This document shows, in pieces, positions 55,518 to 63,390 of a stretch of DNA of 64,000 nt. This DNA is from Arthrobacter sp. C9C5 (lineage in GTDB: Bacteria > Actinomycetota > Actinomycetes > Actinomycetales > Micrococcaceae): the NCBI RefSeq assembly GCF_013359735.1, contig NZ_JABFMX010000004.1:124001-188000 (forward strand), read 5' to 3'. The translations under genes and the position numbers were made by a program. The first letter of the stretch is position 1, and every line of letters starts with the position of its first letter. Under the pieces are notes generated by a model. It saw only the letters and a program-made list of their open reading frames with translations, was not told the origin of the DNA and did not search any database.

Positions 55518-56162
55518 TCATGGCTGCCGTGGGCGCCGGCGCGGCAGCGCGGAGACGCCGTCGGGCAGCGGCGGCAGGCCCGCAAAGGTGCAGACCATGT
55601 CCGACCACGCCTCCAGGTGGGCGGTGATGTCCCGGCCGGCCGGTGTCCAGGAGGCGCGGAGTTCAATGTCGATGGTGCCGGGCCGGTCGGCGAGCGTGCC
55701 GAAGCTTTCCGAGAGCACCCGGGTGGCTGTGCCGCCGGCCGATCGGTATTCCGCCTGGTGGTTTTCCAGCGCCTCCACGAGCCAGGTCCACGCGACGGAG
55801 CCGAGCATCTCGTCGTTGCCCATGTCCGGCTCCAGCTGGGCGCGGATGTAGGTGACGATCCGGAATTCGCCGTCCCAGACCGCGGAGCCGTCCGGGTCAT
55901 GCAGGAGGATGAACCGGCCGGTGGCGAGTTCGACGTCGTCGCTGCCGGACGCCGGGGCCAGCGCAGCCGCCGCCGGGCCGTGGACCGCCCCTGTTGCGGC
56001 GTCGCCGGGGACGACGACTTCCGCGCCGAGCGCCACCGCGTAGGGAGCAAGCCGGCCGGGGGCCGGGATCTCATCGAGGCGCAACTCGCTGCGGCACCGT
56101 GCATTTCGAAGCGTCCCCAGGGCGAAGAGAAAATCCGCCGGAACCTGGTCGAGTGGGTTCAC
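55518..56162 (-). CDS. DUF3000 domain-containing protein
   Basis: This is a 214-aa actinobacterial protein of unknown function, cytoplasmic by its composition. Family segments are FILLHDPDGSAVWDGEFRIVTYIRA (split over two strands) and DEMLGSVAWTWLVEALE, with the C-terminal LRASWTPAGRDITAHLEAW. It always appears beside the HRDC nuclease in actinobacteria, transcribed the same way, as here (63-base gap). GTG 56162 is supported by CATAAT eight bases upstream. It may work with the nuclease, but that is inference from gene order. Confidence 0.89.
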   Translation of the reverse strand: MNPLDQVPADFLFALGTLRNARCRSELRLDEIPAPGRLAPYAVALGAEVVVPGDAATGAVHGPAAAALAPASGSDDVELATGRFILLHDPDGSAVWDGEFRIVTYIRAQLEPDMGNDEMLGSVAWTWLVEALENHQAEYRSAGGTATRVLSESFGTLADRPGTIDIELRASWTPAGRDITAHLEAWSDMVCTFAGLPPLPDGVSALPRRRPRQP

Positions 56163-56176
56163 AGTGAAAGATTATG
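56163..56176 (-). promoter_or_regulatory. -10 box of the nearly leaderless DUF3000 gene
   Basis: On the minus strand CATAAT (56176-56171) is eight bases before GTG 56162. No ribosome site is seen. Confidence 0.5.
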
Positions 56177-56243
56177 CACGGGGCACGTCCCGACCCGGCA
56201 GGCTCGCCGCCCGGCCGGGACGGGACTGGGCGCCACCCTCCGC

Positions 56244-57359
56244 CTAGCCGGCGGCGAGTTCGTGCTTGATCGCGGCGATGAAGGAATCAACGTCTTCCTC
56301 GGTGGTGTCGAAGGAGCACATCCAGCGGACCTCACGGGCCGCCTCGTTCCAGTCATAGAAGCGGAAGGACTTCCGCAACCGATCCGCCACGCCGGCGGGC
56401 AGGACGGCGAAGACGCCGTTGGATTCGGTCTTCTGGCTCAGTTCGACGCCGGGGATCGACTCGACGCCGGCGCGCAGCCGGGCCGCCATCGCGTTGGCGT
56501 GCGAGGCCGAGCGCAGCCACAGGTCGCCCTCGAGCAGGGCGATGAACTGCGCGGACATGAACCGCATCTTGGAGGCCAGCTGCATGTTCATCTTGCGCAG
56601 GTAGACCAGGCCATGGGCGGCGTCGGGGTTCAGCGCCACCACCACCTCGCCGAAGAGCAGCCCGTTCTTGGTGCCGCCGAAGGAGAGGATGTCCACGCCG
56701 GCGTCGCGGGTGAAGGCGCGCAGCGGCACCCCCAGGTGGGCGGCGGCGTTGGCCAGCCGGGCGCCGTCCATGTGCAGCTTCATGCCCTTGGAGTGGACAT
56801 GCTCCGCGATGGCCCGGACCTCCTCGGGGGTGTAGCAGGTGCCCAGCTCGGTGGTCTGCGTGATCGAGACGGCCAGCGGCTGGGCGCGGTGCTCGTCGCC
56901 CCAGCCCCAGGCCTCCTGGTCGATCAGGGCCGGGGTGAGCTTGCCGTCCGGCGTCGGGACCTGCAGCAGCTTGATCCCGCCGATCCGCTCCGGCGCGCCG
57001 TTCTCGTCCATGTTGATGTGGGCCGTGGAGGCGCAAATCACGGCGCCCCAGCGGGGCAGCAGGGACTGGAGCGAGAGGACGTTCGCGCCCGTGCCGTTGA
57101 AGACCGGGAAACACTCGATGCCCGCACCGAAGTGCTGTTCCATCAGCTGCTGTAGACGGGCCGTGTAATCGTCCTCGCCGTAGGACACCTGGTGGCCTTC
57201 GTTGGCCGCGGCCAGGGCGGCGAGCACCTCGGGGTGCACGCCGGAGTAATTGTCCGAGGCGAAGCCCCGGACGGAGGGATCATGGAGCCGCACCGCGGTG
57301 CTGGCCGGGGCAGTGTCAATGGTGTTGGTTTCGACCGTGCTGGTCATCGCTTTACTCAC
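56244..57359 (-). CDS. Low-specificity threonine aldolase family protein
   Basis: This is a 371-aa PLP-dependent enzyme that cleaves threonine or related beta-hydroxy amino acids to glycine and an aldehyde. The PLP lysine is Lys231 in SFGGTKNGLL and the PLP-ring aspartate is Asp198 in HMDGARLANA; FASDNYSGVHPEVL and YGEDDYTARLQ mark the N-terminus. Start GTG 57359 is chosen because TACACT lies six bases upstream, indicating a leaderless mRNA; ATG 57347 is the alternative. It is transcribed in the same direction as the SDR and DUF6421 genes upstream, 23 bases after the SDR stop. Confidence 0.9.
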   Translation of the reverse strand: MSKAMTSTVETNTIDTAPASTAVRLHDPSVRGFASDNYSGVHPEVLAALAAANEGHQVSYGEDDYTARLQQLMEQHFGAGIECFPVFNGTGANVLSLQSLLPRWGAVICASTAHINMDENGAPERIGGIKLLQVPTPDGKLTPALIDQEAWGWGDEHRAQPLAVSITQTTELGTCYTPEEVRAIAEHVHSKGMKLHMDGARLANAAAHLGVPLRAFTRDAGVDILSFGGTKNGLLFGEVVVALNPDAAHGLVYLRKMNMQLASKMRFMSAQFIALLEGDLWLRSASHANAMAARLRAGVESIPGVELSQKTESNGVFAVLPAGVADRLRKSFRFYDWNEAAREVRWMCSFDTTEEDVDSFIAAIKHELAAG

Positions 57360-57371
57360 GCTTTCAGTGTA
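57360..57371 (-). promoter_or_regulatory. -10 box of the leaderless threonine aldolase gene
   Basis: On the minus strand TACACT (57371-57366) is six bases before GTG 57359. Confidence 0.5.
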
Positions 57372-57382
57372 GAGGTGCCGGC

Positions 57383-58117
57383 TCAGCGGCTAAGTGGCAG
57401 CCGCCGGCCGTTCAATTCCGCGGCAGGGGTCCGGAAGAGCCCGACGGCGGCCGCCGCCAGCTCCTCGACGTCGGTGAAGCCCGGGAACTTGCGTTCCGGG
57501 GAGGCTGCGCGCATGGCCGCGTCGACGAGGGCCTTCACCACGAAGACGACGGCGGCGCTGTGCTGCTCCACCGGCTCCTCCTTGTGTCCTGCCTGGGCGC
57601 GTCGGAAGCCGTCGGCCACCGCGAGGGTCCAGGCCTCGGCGGCGGCCTTGGCCGCCGCGTAGCTGGCGCCGGCCGCCGTCGGGCTGGCCACCGCGGTGGA
57701 CGAGACGATCGCTAGGCGCCCGGCATCCGAGGCGGCCAGGTCGTCGTAGAAGGTCCGGCTGGCGTTGCGGAGCGTGGTGACGGCGTTGCGTTCCAGGAAG
57801 TCCCAGTCCTCGTCGCTCTGGTCGGTGATCCCCTTGGCGCCGCGCCAGCCGCCCACCAGGTGGATCACGCCGTCGATGCGCCCGGCACGCTCCGTGAGCG
57901 CCGCATGGAGGTCCCGGACCGCCGCCGGATCGGCGAGGTCGCAGGCCAGCGGCACCACGCCGGAGCCGGCTTTCGCGGCGGCGGCCTCGATCCGGGCGGC
58001 ATCGGAACCCACGGTGAACACAGCGTGGCCTGCACCCCGCAGGGCGCGGGCCACGGCGATCCCGGACGGGCTGCTGCCGCCGGCTACCAGGATGTTGAGG
58101 GCGCGCCCGTCGCTCAT
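57383..58117 (-). CDS. Short-chain dehydrogenase/reductase (SDR) family oxidoreductase
   Basis: This is a 244-aa NAD(P)-dependent oxidoreductase. The cofactor loop is VAGGSSPSGIAVARAL, a variant of TGxxxGIG. The catalytic residues are in VSSTAVASP (Ser) and ASYAAAKAAAEAW (YxxxK). The substrate is unknown. Its start overlaps the DUF6421 stop by four bases (ATGA), so the two proteins are translationally coupled and may share a pathway. It is cytoplasmic. Confidence 0.9.
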   Translation of the reverse strand: MSDGRALNILVAGGSSPSGIAVARALRGAGHAVFTVGSDAARIEAAAAKAGSGVVPLACDLADPAAVRDLHAALTERAGRIDGVIHLVGGWRGAKGITDQSDEDWDFLERNAVTTLRNASRTFYDDLAASDAGRLAIVSSTAVASPTAAGASYAAAKAAAEAWTLAVADGFRRAQAGHKEEPVEQHSAAVVFVVKALVDAAMRAASPERKFPGFTDVEELAAAAVGLFRTPAAELNGRRLPLSR

Positions 58118-59535
58118 CCGGCGTTCATGGCCTGGCTGGCGGAGCCCGCGGCCGGGTTGGTGTCTGTGTTGGTGTCTGTCGACCCCGTGATGCCGGCGGT
58201 CGATTCGATCACGGGCCGCATCTTCTTCTCCAGCGCCTCGTAGAACATGGAGAGCGGGAACTCATCGTCCAGCACCTGGTCGGTCAGGCCGCGCGGCGGC
58301 CCGTCCAGCGGCAGGGCGCCCGGTCCCTTGGCCCAGACCGACGCCGGGTTGGGCGTGACGGTGCCGGAGATCAGCTCGTAGGCGGCCAGCCAGTGGGCCA
58401 TCTTGGGGCGGTCGATCGAGCGCCAGTACAGTTCCTCGATCCGGGCGCCGAGTTCCACCACGACGTCGGCCACCTCGTCCCAGTCGATGCTGAGCTTGCT
58501 GTCGGTCCAGTGCAGCACGTGGTGCTGGTGCATCCAGGCGAAGAGCAGCTGGCCGCCGAGGCCGTCGTAGTTGCGGACCCGGCTGCCGGTAATGGCGAAG
58601 CGGAAAATGCGGTCGAAGATGACGGCGTACTGGACCAGCTTGGCGTGCCGGCGGGCTTCCGGATCCGCCTCCTCGTCCTTTTCGATCTTCACCGATTCGC
58701 GGAAGGCGGTGAGGTCGCAGCGCAGTTCCTCGAGCGAGTACAGGAAGAACGGCATGCGCTGCTTGATCATGAACGGGTCGAACGGCAGGTCGCCGCGCAT
58801 GTGGGTGCGGTCGTGGATGAGGTCCCACATGACGAAGGTTTCCTGGGTCAGCTCCTGGTCCTCGAGCAGGCCGGCGGCGTCCTCGGGAAGCTGCAGCGAG
58901 GTGATGTCCGCGGCGGCGCGCAGCACGCGGCGGAAGCGGGCGGCCTCGCGGTCGGCGAAGATGGCGCCCCAGGTGAAGGTGGGGGTCTCGCGGACCGCCA
59001 CGGTCTCGGGGAAGAGTACTGCCGAGTTGGTGTCGTAGCCGGGGGTGAAGTCGAGGAAACGGATCGGCACGAAGAGTTTGTTGGAGTACTCGCCCGCTTC
59101 CAGGCCGGCGATGAACTCGGGCCAGATGACCTCGATCAGCACGGCCTCGACCAGGCGGTTGCTGCTGCCGTTCTGGGTGTACATCGGGAAGACCACGAGG
59201 TGCTGCAGGCCGTTGACCCGGTGCTGCTGCGGCTGGAAGGCCTGCAGGGAGTCGAGGAAGTCGGGAACGCCGAAGCCGCCGTCGGCCCAGCGCTTGAAGT
59301 CGAGGGCCAGCAGTTCCAGGTACCGCGCGTCATGCGGGAAGGCAGGGGCCAGGGCGGCGACCGCGCCCGTGATGGTGGCGACGTGTCCGGCCGCGGCCTC
59401 ATGGTCGGCGGCATCCGGCACGGAGCCGTCCTGGATCTGGAGGGCCTGCAGGGCGGTGGCGGCAGCCTTGAGGCGCTGCCATTCCGGGGAGCCGGCAGTG
59501 ATCGGGGCAGGGGCGGTGAGGGCGGTGATGGTCAT
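58114..59535 (-). CDS. DUF6421 family protein
   Basis: This is a 473-aa cytoplasmic protein of an actinobacterial family with no assigned function. Recognisable segments are HLVVFPMYTQNGSSNRLVEA, FVPIRFLDFTPGYDTNSAVLF, and WDLIHDRTHMRGDLPFDPFM, where histidines and acidic residues could form a metal site. No signal peptide or membrane helix is seen. ATG 59535 follows AGAAAGG. It is the first gene of a pair with an SDR, which suggests a catabolic or redox role, but I cannot say which. Confidence 0.86.
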   Translation of the reverse strand: MTITALTAPAPITAGSPEWQRLKAAATALQALQIQDGSVPDAADHEAAAGHVATITGAVAALAPAFPHDARYLELLALDFKRWADGGFGVPDFLDSLQAFQPQQHRVNGLQHLVVFPMYTQNGSSNRLVEAVLIEVIWPEFIAGLEAGEYSNKLFVPIRFLDFTPGYDTNSAVLFPETVAVRETPTFTWGAIFADREAARFRRVLRAAADITSLQLPEDAAGLLEDQELTQETFVMWDLIHDRTHMRGDLPFDPFMIKQRMPFFLYSLEELRCDLTAFRESVKIEKDEEADPEARRHAKLVQYAVIFDRIFRFAITGSRVRNYDGLGGQLLFAWMHQHHVLHWTDSKLSIDWDEVADVVVELGARIEELYWRSIDRPKMAHWLAAYELISGTVTPNPASVWAKGPGALPLDGPPRGLTDQVLDDEFPLSMFYEALEKKMRPVIESTAGITGSTDTNTDTNPAAGSASQAMNAG

Positions 59536-59683
59536 CGTCAGTCGCCTTTCTGGTTGCTGGGAACGTCTACGGCGAGCGTAGCAAGCAAACAGAAGCTCTA
59601 ACTCAAAAATGGGCCGAGCATAAGGAACTCTGGGGCATTAAGGCTGCGCCCAGCGTTCCAGCTCCAGCGGGAACGGGGCTGGC

Positions 59684-60226
59684 TTAGGCGTCCGTGCCGG
59701 AGGCGGTGGCCTCCGCCGCGGGGACAAGCTTCAGGGAAACCGAGTTGATGCAGTAGCGCTGGTCCGTGGGCGTGCCGTAGCCCTCGCCCTCGAACACGTG
59801 GCCCAGGTGCGAATCGCAGGCGGCGCACCGCACCTCGATCCGCTCCATCCCCAGGGTTCGGTCGTGGATGTAGCGCACCGTGCCGTCCGCCAGCGGGGCC
59901 CAGAAGGACGGCCAGCCGCAATGCGAATCGAACTTCTCCCGGCTGGTGAAGAGTTCGGTGCCGCACGCCCGGCACTGGTACACGCCCTCGGTGTGCGTGT
60001 CCCAGTACTCTCCGGTGTACGGCCGCTCCGTTCCGGCCTGGCGCAGGACCCGGTATTCCTCAGGCGTCAGTTCCTCGCGCCACTGCTGGTCAGTCTTTTC
60101 CACCGGCGACTGGCCGGCCGGTGCCGTTCCCGCCGCTACGCCGGCGGAACCGGCGTCGTCCCCGGCGGGGGAGGACGCGGGGGAGGTGACGGGCGCGACT
60201 TTGGGCTTGTTGCTGAAGATGCTCAT
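59684..60226 (-). CDS. msrB: Peptide-methionine (R)-S-oxide reductase
   Basis: This enzyme reduces methionine-R-sulfoxide in oxidised proteins, using thioredoxin or mycoredoxin. It is 180 aa. Zinc ligands are Cys85/Cys88 (CRAC) and Cys134/Cys137 (CAAC); the catalytic cysteine is Cys159 in QRYCINS; HCGWPSFW is the active-site loop. The first 45 residues are Ala/Pro/Ser-rich and not part of the fold. ATG 60226 lies 14 bases after the stop of the small upstream gene and has no clear ribosome site, so translation probably depends on its neighbour. A role in oxidative repair is well established for the family. Confidence 0.93.
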   Translation of the reverse strand: MSIFSNKPKVAPVTSPASSPAGDDAGSAGVAAGTAPAGQSPVEKTDQQWREELTPEEYRVLRQAGTERPYTGEYWDTHTEGVYQCRACGTELFTSREKFDSHCGWPSFWAPLADGTVRYIHDRTLGMERIEVRCAACDSHLGHVFEGEGYGTPTDQRYCINSVSLKLVPAAEATASGTDA

Positions 60227-60240
60227 GACGTCAATAACGC

Positions 60241-60732
60241 TCAGGAGTCCCCGATAAATCCCGATCCGGCGTACAAATGCAGCACCGGCAGGCCGAGCTT
60301 GTCCTGGGCCTCGTTGGCCCAGTCGGTGTGGAAGGTGTCTGCGACGGCGTGCGGGCGGGTGATCACCACGGCCTGCCCGGCGTTCAGCTCCTTGACCTTG
60401 GCGACCAGGGCGTCCACGGCCTTGCCCTCGACGATTTCGCCGGTCACGCCGCCGCCGATTCCGCCCAGCGCGGCCAGCGACGCGGCCAGGGTCTGGGCTG
60501 CCGCCGTCCGTTCCACGGCCGGATCCGGGTGCTTGGCAGTCAACTCCCGGAACGCCTTGGCGATCTCCAGCATGGAGAGGTTCTCCAGGAAGTCCACCAG
60601 CAGGTGGCGCTCCGTGTTTGCCGGGACCAGGACCACCAGCGGCGAACCACTGTCGGCCACGAGGGTTTCGAGGTTGACGCGGTCGTCCGCGCCGAGGGGC
60701 TCTTCTGTCAGGATGACGATTGGGTCGCTCAT
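60241..60732 (-). CDS. Conserved hypothetical protein upstream of msrB
   Basis: I do not recognise a named family. The 163-aa protein has an alpha/beta pattern: LVVLVPANTER, then a long helix (LVDFLENLSMLEIAKAFREL), a Gly-rich loop GGIGGGVTGEIVEG and the closing strand AVVITRPHAV. This recalls a universal-stress-protein-like fold, but the ATP loop (GxxGxxxGS) is not convincing. It is cytoplasmic and cotranscribed with msrB (14-base gap), which suggests a stress-related role. ATG 60732 is supported by TAGGCT six bases upstream. Confidence 0.78.
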   Translation of the reverse strand: MSDPIVILTEEPLGADDRVNLETLVADSGSPLVVLVPANTERHLLVDFLENLSMLEIAKAFRELTAKHPDPAVERTAAAQTLAASLAALGGIGGGVTGEIVEGKAVDALVAKVKELNAGQAVVITRPHAVADTFHTDWANEAQDKLGLPVLHLYAGSGFIGDS

Positions 60733-60744
60733 GCCCCCAGCCTA
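60733..60744 (-). promoter_or_regulatory. -10 box of the leaderless operon with msrB
   Basis: On the minus strand TAGGCT (60744-60739) is six bases before ATG 60732. Confidence 0.5.
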
Positions 60745-60821
60745 GCCGTATTGTGCCGGGGCAGACCCGCACCGATGGCGGTACGGGTGCGCCGGATGCC
60801 GGGGTAGGCCGGGAGTTCGGT

Positions 60822-60833
60822 AAGAATGGTGCC
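60822..60833 (+). promoter_or_regulatory. -10 box of the leaderless alpha/beta hydrolase gene
   Basis: AAGAAT (within GTAAGAATG) at 60822-60827 is six bases before ATG 60834. No ribosome site is present. Confidence 0.45.
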
Positions 60834-62156
60834 ATGGCATCCACCCCGCGCCTCGCCCCGCCAACGCCCCGGACCCCGATTGCCCGATGGAGTTCCCGTA
60901 CTCTGCCCGCGGGAAGCCCGGAGACCGGAGTGCTGGACACCGGACTGACAGGGAACGCCAAGTGGGCGCTGGGCGGCATCATCGGCGGAAGCGCCGCAGC
61001 CGGGCTGCTCGCCGCCGGTTCCTCGGCGCTGGCCCTGTACTTCGCCCGGCGTGTCATCACGCCGGTCCGGGTTCGCGACGAGGACCAGGAGGTGTTGGCC
61101 GTGATCCGCGAGGGCCGCGGGCTGCAGGTCATCCTCAAGGCAACCCCCGATTCCACCGTGGAGGGGGTCTACGGTTTCTTTTTCGACGGCGGCCGCGGCC
61201 ATGCCCGCCTCGGCCGGATCCTGTCCTATTCGCCCGCAGAGCAGACGGTGCTGCGCGAAGTCGAGGCGGTCTACAGCGGGGACCTGACGACGGCGCGGCG
61301 CGGCTACTGGAGCGGTGCCGTTCACCCGGACCCCGCAGCCATCGGGCTGCCGTTCGAAGAGGTGGAGATTGAGGTCGACGGCGGGACGGCGCCGGCGTGG
61401 CTGGTCAGGGCCGCCCCGGCGGCCGGGACACCGACATCGGAAACCTGGGCGATCATGGTGCACGGGCGCGGCGCCTCGCGGCAGGAGGGCCTGCGGGCCG
61501 TCCGGGTGGCCCGGGAGCTGGGCCTGTCCAGCCTGCTGATCTCCTACCGCAACGACGGCCTGGCGCCGTCGGCCGCGGATGGCCGCTACGGCCTGGGCTC
61601 CACCGAGTGGCGGGACGTCGAAGCCGCGATCGGATATGCGGTGGAGCAGGGGGCCCACGAGGTGGTGCTCTTCGGCTGGTCCATGGGCGGCGCGATCTGC
61701 CTGCAGACCGCGGATTTGTCCCGCTACCACCACCTGATCCGGGCCATGGTGCTGGACGCCCCGGTGATTAACTGGGTGAATGTCCTGGCGCACCACGCCG
61801 AGCTGAACCGGATCCCCTCCGCCGTTGGACGCTACGGGCAGTTGATGATGAGCCACCCGCTGGGCCGCCGCCTGACCGGGCTGGCCGCGCCGGTGGACCT
61901 CAAGGCGATGGACTGGGTGTCCCGTGCCGTGGAGCTCCGGACGCCGACGCTGATCCTGCATTCCGTCGACGACGAATACGTTCCCTACGGCCCGTCCGCG
62001 GACCTGGCGGAGAAGAACCCGGAGATGGTGACCTTCGAAGCGTTCAGCACGGCACGGCACACGAAGGAATGGAACGTCGACCCGGAGCGCTGGGAGTCGC
62101 TGGTCACGGCCTGGCTCCGGCAGCAGCTCGCGCCCCGGTCGTCACCCGCGGGCTAA
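60834..62156 (+). CDS. Alpha/beta hydrolase with N-terminal membrane anchor
   Basis: This is a 440-aa hydrolase. A hydrophobic segment at about residues 44-68 (GGIIGGSAAAGLLAAGSSA) probably anchors it in the membrane; the hydrolase domain occupies residues 180-430. The nucleophile elbow is GWSMGG near residue 281, an oxyanion segment is MVHGRGASRQEG near 206, and the acid/histidine region ends with DDEYVPYGPS and ARHTKEWN. The substrate is unknown; related proteins include lipases and esterases of the cell envelope. I use ATG 60834 because of the -10-like box six bases upstream; the longer reading starts inside the neighbouring promoter. Confidence 0.86.
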   Translation: MASTPRLAPPTPRTPIARWSSRTLPAGSPETGVLDTGLTGNAKWALGGIIGGSAAAGLLAAGSSALALYFARRVITPVRVRDEDQEVLAVIREGRGLQVILKATPDSTVEGVYGFFFDGGRGHARLGRILSYSPAEQTVLREVEAVYSGDLTTARRGYWSGAVHPDPAAIGLPFEEVEIEVDGGTAPAWLVRAAPAAGTPTSETWAIMVHGRGASRQEGLRAVRVARELGLSSLLISYRNDGLAPSAADGRYGLGSTEWRDVEAAIGYAVEQGAHEVVLFGWSMGGAICLQTADLSRYHHLIRAMVLDAPVINWVNVLAHHAELNRIPSAVGRYGQLMMSHPLGRRLTGLAAPVDLKAMDWVSRAVELRTPTLILHSVDDEYVPYGPSADLAEKNPEMVTFEAFSTARHTKEWNVDPERWESLVTAWLRQQLAPRSSPAG

Positions 62157-62172
62157 AACTCTCGCACGAGCG

Positions 62173-62357
62173 CGAACGTACAGTTGCGGCCCCGCCCACG
62201 AGCGCGAACGTACAGTTGCGGCCCCGCCCCGGCGCGCGAACGTACAGTTGCGGCCCCGCCCCGGCGCGCGAACGTACACTTGCGGCCCCGCCCCGGCGGG
62301 CGAACGTACAGTTGCGGCCCCGCCCCGGCGGGAAAACGGGCCCCAAGTGTACGTTCG
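62173..62357. repeat. Array of five 32-bp direct repeats with one inverted copy
   Basis: The core CGAACGTACAGTTGCGG starts at 62173, 62205, 62237, 62269 and 62301, exactly 32 bases apart, separated by a GC-rich linker (CCCCGCCC...). The fourth copy has ACTTG instead of GTTG. An inverted copy CAAGTGTACGTTCG ends at 62357 and pairs perfectly with copy four. It lies between converging genes and contains no coding sequence. It is not a CRISPR array because the linkers are the same each time. Confidence 0.85.
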
Positions 62358-62361
62358 GCCG

Positions 62362-62862
62362 TCAGCGGTGGTTGTGGGTGCCGATCCGGGCCGTGCTGGC
62401 GCCGGTCAGCCGGATCAGTTCGGCCGGGCTGAGCTCCAGGTCCAGGCCACGGCGGCCGCCCGAGACCAGGATGGTCTCCAGCTCCAACGCGCTCTCGTCG
62501 ACCACGGTGGGGGAGAGCTGTCGCTGTCCCAGCGGGGAGATGCCGCCGAGCACGTAGCCGGTGCGGCGCTCCGCCGTCGCCGGGTCCGCCATCGCGGCCT
62601 TCTTGCCGCCCAGGGCGGCGGCCATCGCCTTCAGGTCCAGGTTGCCGCTGACCGGCACGACGCCGACGGCGAGGCGCCCGTCGACGTCGACCATGAGGGT
62701 CTTGAATACCCGGGCGGGGTCGATCCCCAGCACGTCGGCGGCTTCCAGGCCGTAGCTGGCCGCGGCGGGGTCATGGCTGTAGGGGTGGGCAACGAAGGAA
62801 ACCCCGGCCGCCGCGAGTGCCGCGGTGGCAGGGGTTCCCTGGGACGCTTGCTTGCGGGCCAC
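62362..62862 (-). CDS. ybaK: Cys-tRNA(Pro)/Cys-tRNA(Cys) deacylase
   Basis: This is a 166-aa trans-editing enzyme that hydrolyses mischarged Cys-tRNA(Pro). The YbaK/EbsC fold shows VFKTLMVDVDGRLAVGVVPVSG with the lysine that binds the tRNA end, AAMADPATAERRTGYVLGGISP (with the GGISPLGQ motif) and a final SGGRRGLDLELSPAELIRLT. It is cytoplasmic. It starts with GTG 62862, nine bases after the sufE stop, so it is the last gene of the sulfur-related operon. Confidence 0.92.
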   Translation of the reverse strand: MARKQASQGTPATAALAAAGVSFVAHPYSHDPAAASYGLEAADVLGIDPARVFKTLMVDVDGRLAVGVVPVSGNLDLKAMAAALGGKKAAMADPATAERRTGYVLGGISPLGQRQLSPTVVDESALELETILVSGGRRGLDLELSPAELIRLTGASTARIGTHNHR

Positions 62863-62871
62863 GGGACCGGC

Positions 62872-63342
62872 TCAGCCCTGCTGCGGCAGGGCGGCGACCT
62901 TGCGCTTGATCCGGCCGAGCATAGCCGTCATACCGCGCATCCGCAGGGGAGTGATGGCGCGGGTGAGGCCGAGGAGTTCGGGCATGTCGTCCGGAACGGC
63001 AAGGATCTCGGCCGGGCTGAGCCCGTCGAGGCCCTCGTGCAGTACGCCGGCGAAACCGCGCGTCGTGGGTGCCTCCGGCGGAGCCTTGAAGAACAAACGC
63101 ACCCGCTCCGGTGCACCGCCGGGCTGGCCGTCGACGCCGGGTTCCGTCTCGATCGTCAGGAACAGCGGCGACTGGCATTCCACCACCTGCTCCATCAGCT
63201 CCGGGTGGTCCTGGAGGCGCGTCGGGGGATCCGGCAGCTCGCGGGAAAACTCAAGCAGCAGCTGGAGCCGCTCGGCTTCTTCGAGGGCTTGGAAGTCGTC
63301 AACAATTTCCGCGAGGGCGGCCGGGAGGGCAGAAGTATTCAT
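62872..63342 (-). CDS. sufE: SufE-family cysteine desulfurase activator
   Basis: This is a 156-aa sulfur-accepting protein that takes persulfide sulfur from a cysteine desulfurase for Fe-S cluster or related assembly. The active cysteine is Cys56 in VVECQSPLFL; FAGVLHEGLDGLSPAEILAVP and the C-terminal GLTRAITPLRMRGM are typical. It is a cytoplasmic protein. I use ATG 63342, with TAAGCT seven bases upstream; a start at 63360 would add six residues inside the promoter. The neighbouring rhodanese-type gene upstream and ybaK downstream share the strand; the pairing with sseA is known from mycobacteria. Confidence 0.9.
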   Translation of the reverse strand: MNTSALPAALAEIVDDFQALEEAERLQLLLEFSRELPDPPTRLQDHPELMEQVVECQSPLFLTIETEPGVDGQPGGAPERVRLFFKAPPEAPTTRGFAGVLHEGLDGLSPAEILAVPDDMPELLGLTRAITPLRMRGMTAMLGRIKRKVAALPQQG

Positions 63343-63355
63343 CAGTCCCAGCTTA
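63343..63355 (-). promoter_or_regulatory. -10 box of leaderless sufE
   Basis: On the minus strand TAAGCT (63355-63350) is seven bases before ATG 63342. It sits in the 48-base gap after the sulfurtransferase gene. Confidence 0.45.
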
Positions 63356-63390
63356 CGCACGGGCGGCGATTGTGTCCCGGCCGGGTCCGG

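Noticed and set aside
60720..60833. N-terminal extension of the alpha/beta hydrolase
   Set aside because: This in-frame stretch overlaps the divergent promoter of the neighbouring gene; the ATG at 60834 has its own -10-like box.
62173..62357. CRISPR array
   Set aside because: Repeats are regular, but the sequences between cores are the same in each unit and only about 15 bases long; no cas genes are nearby.
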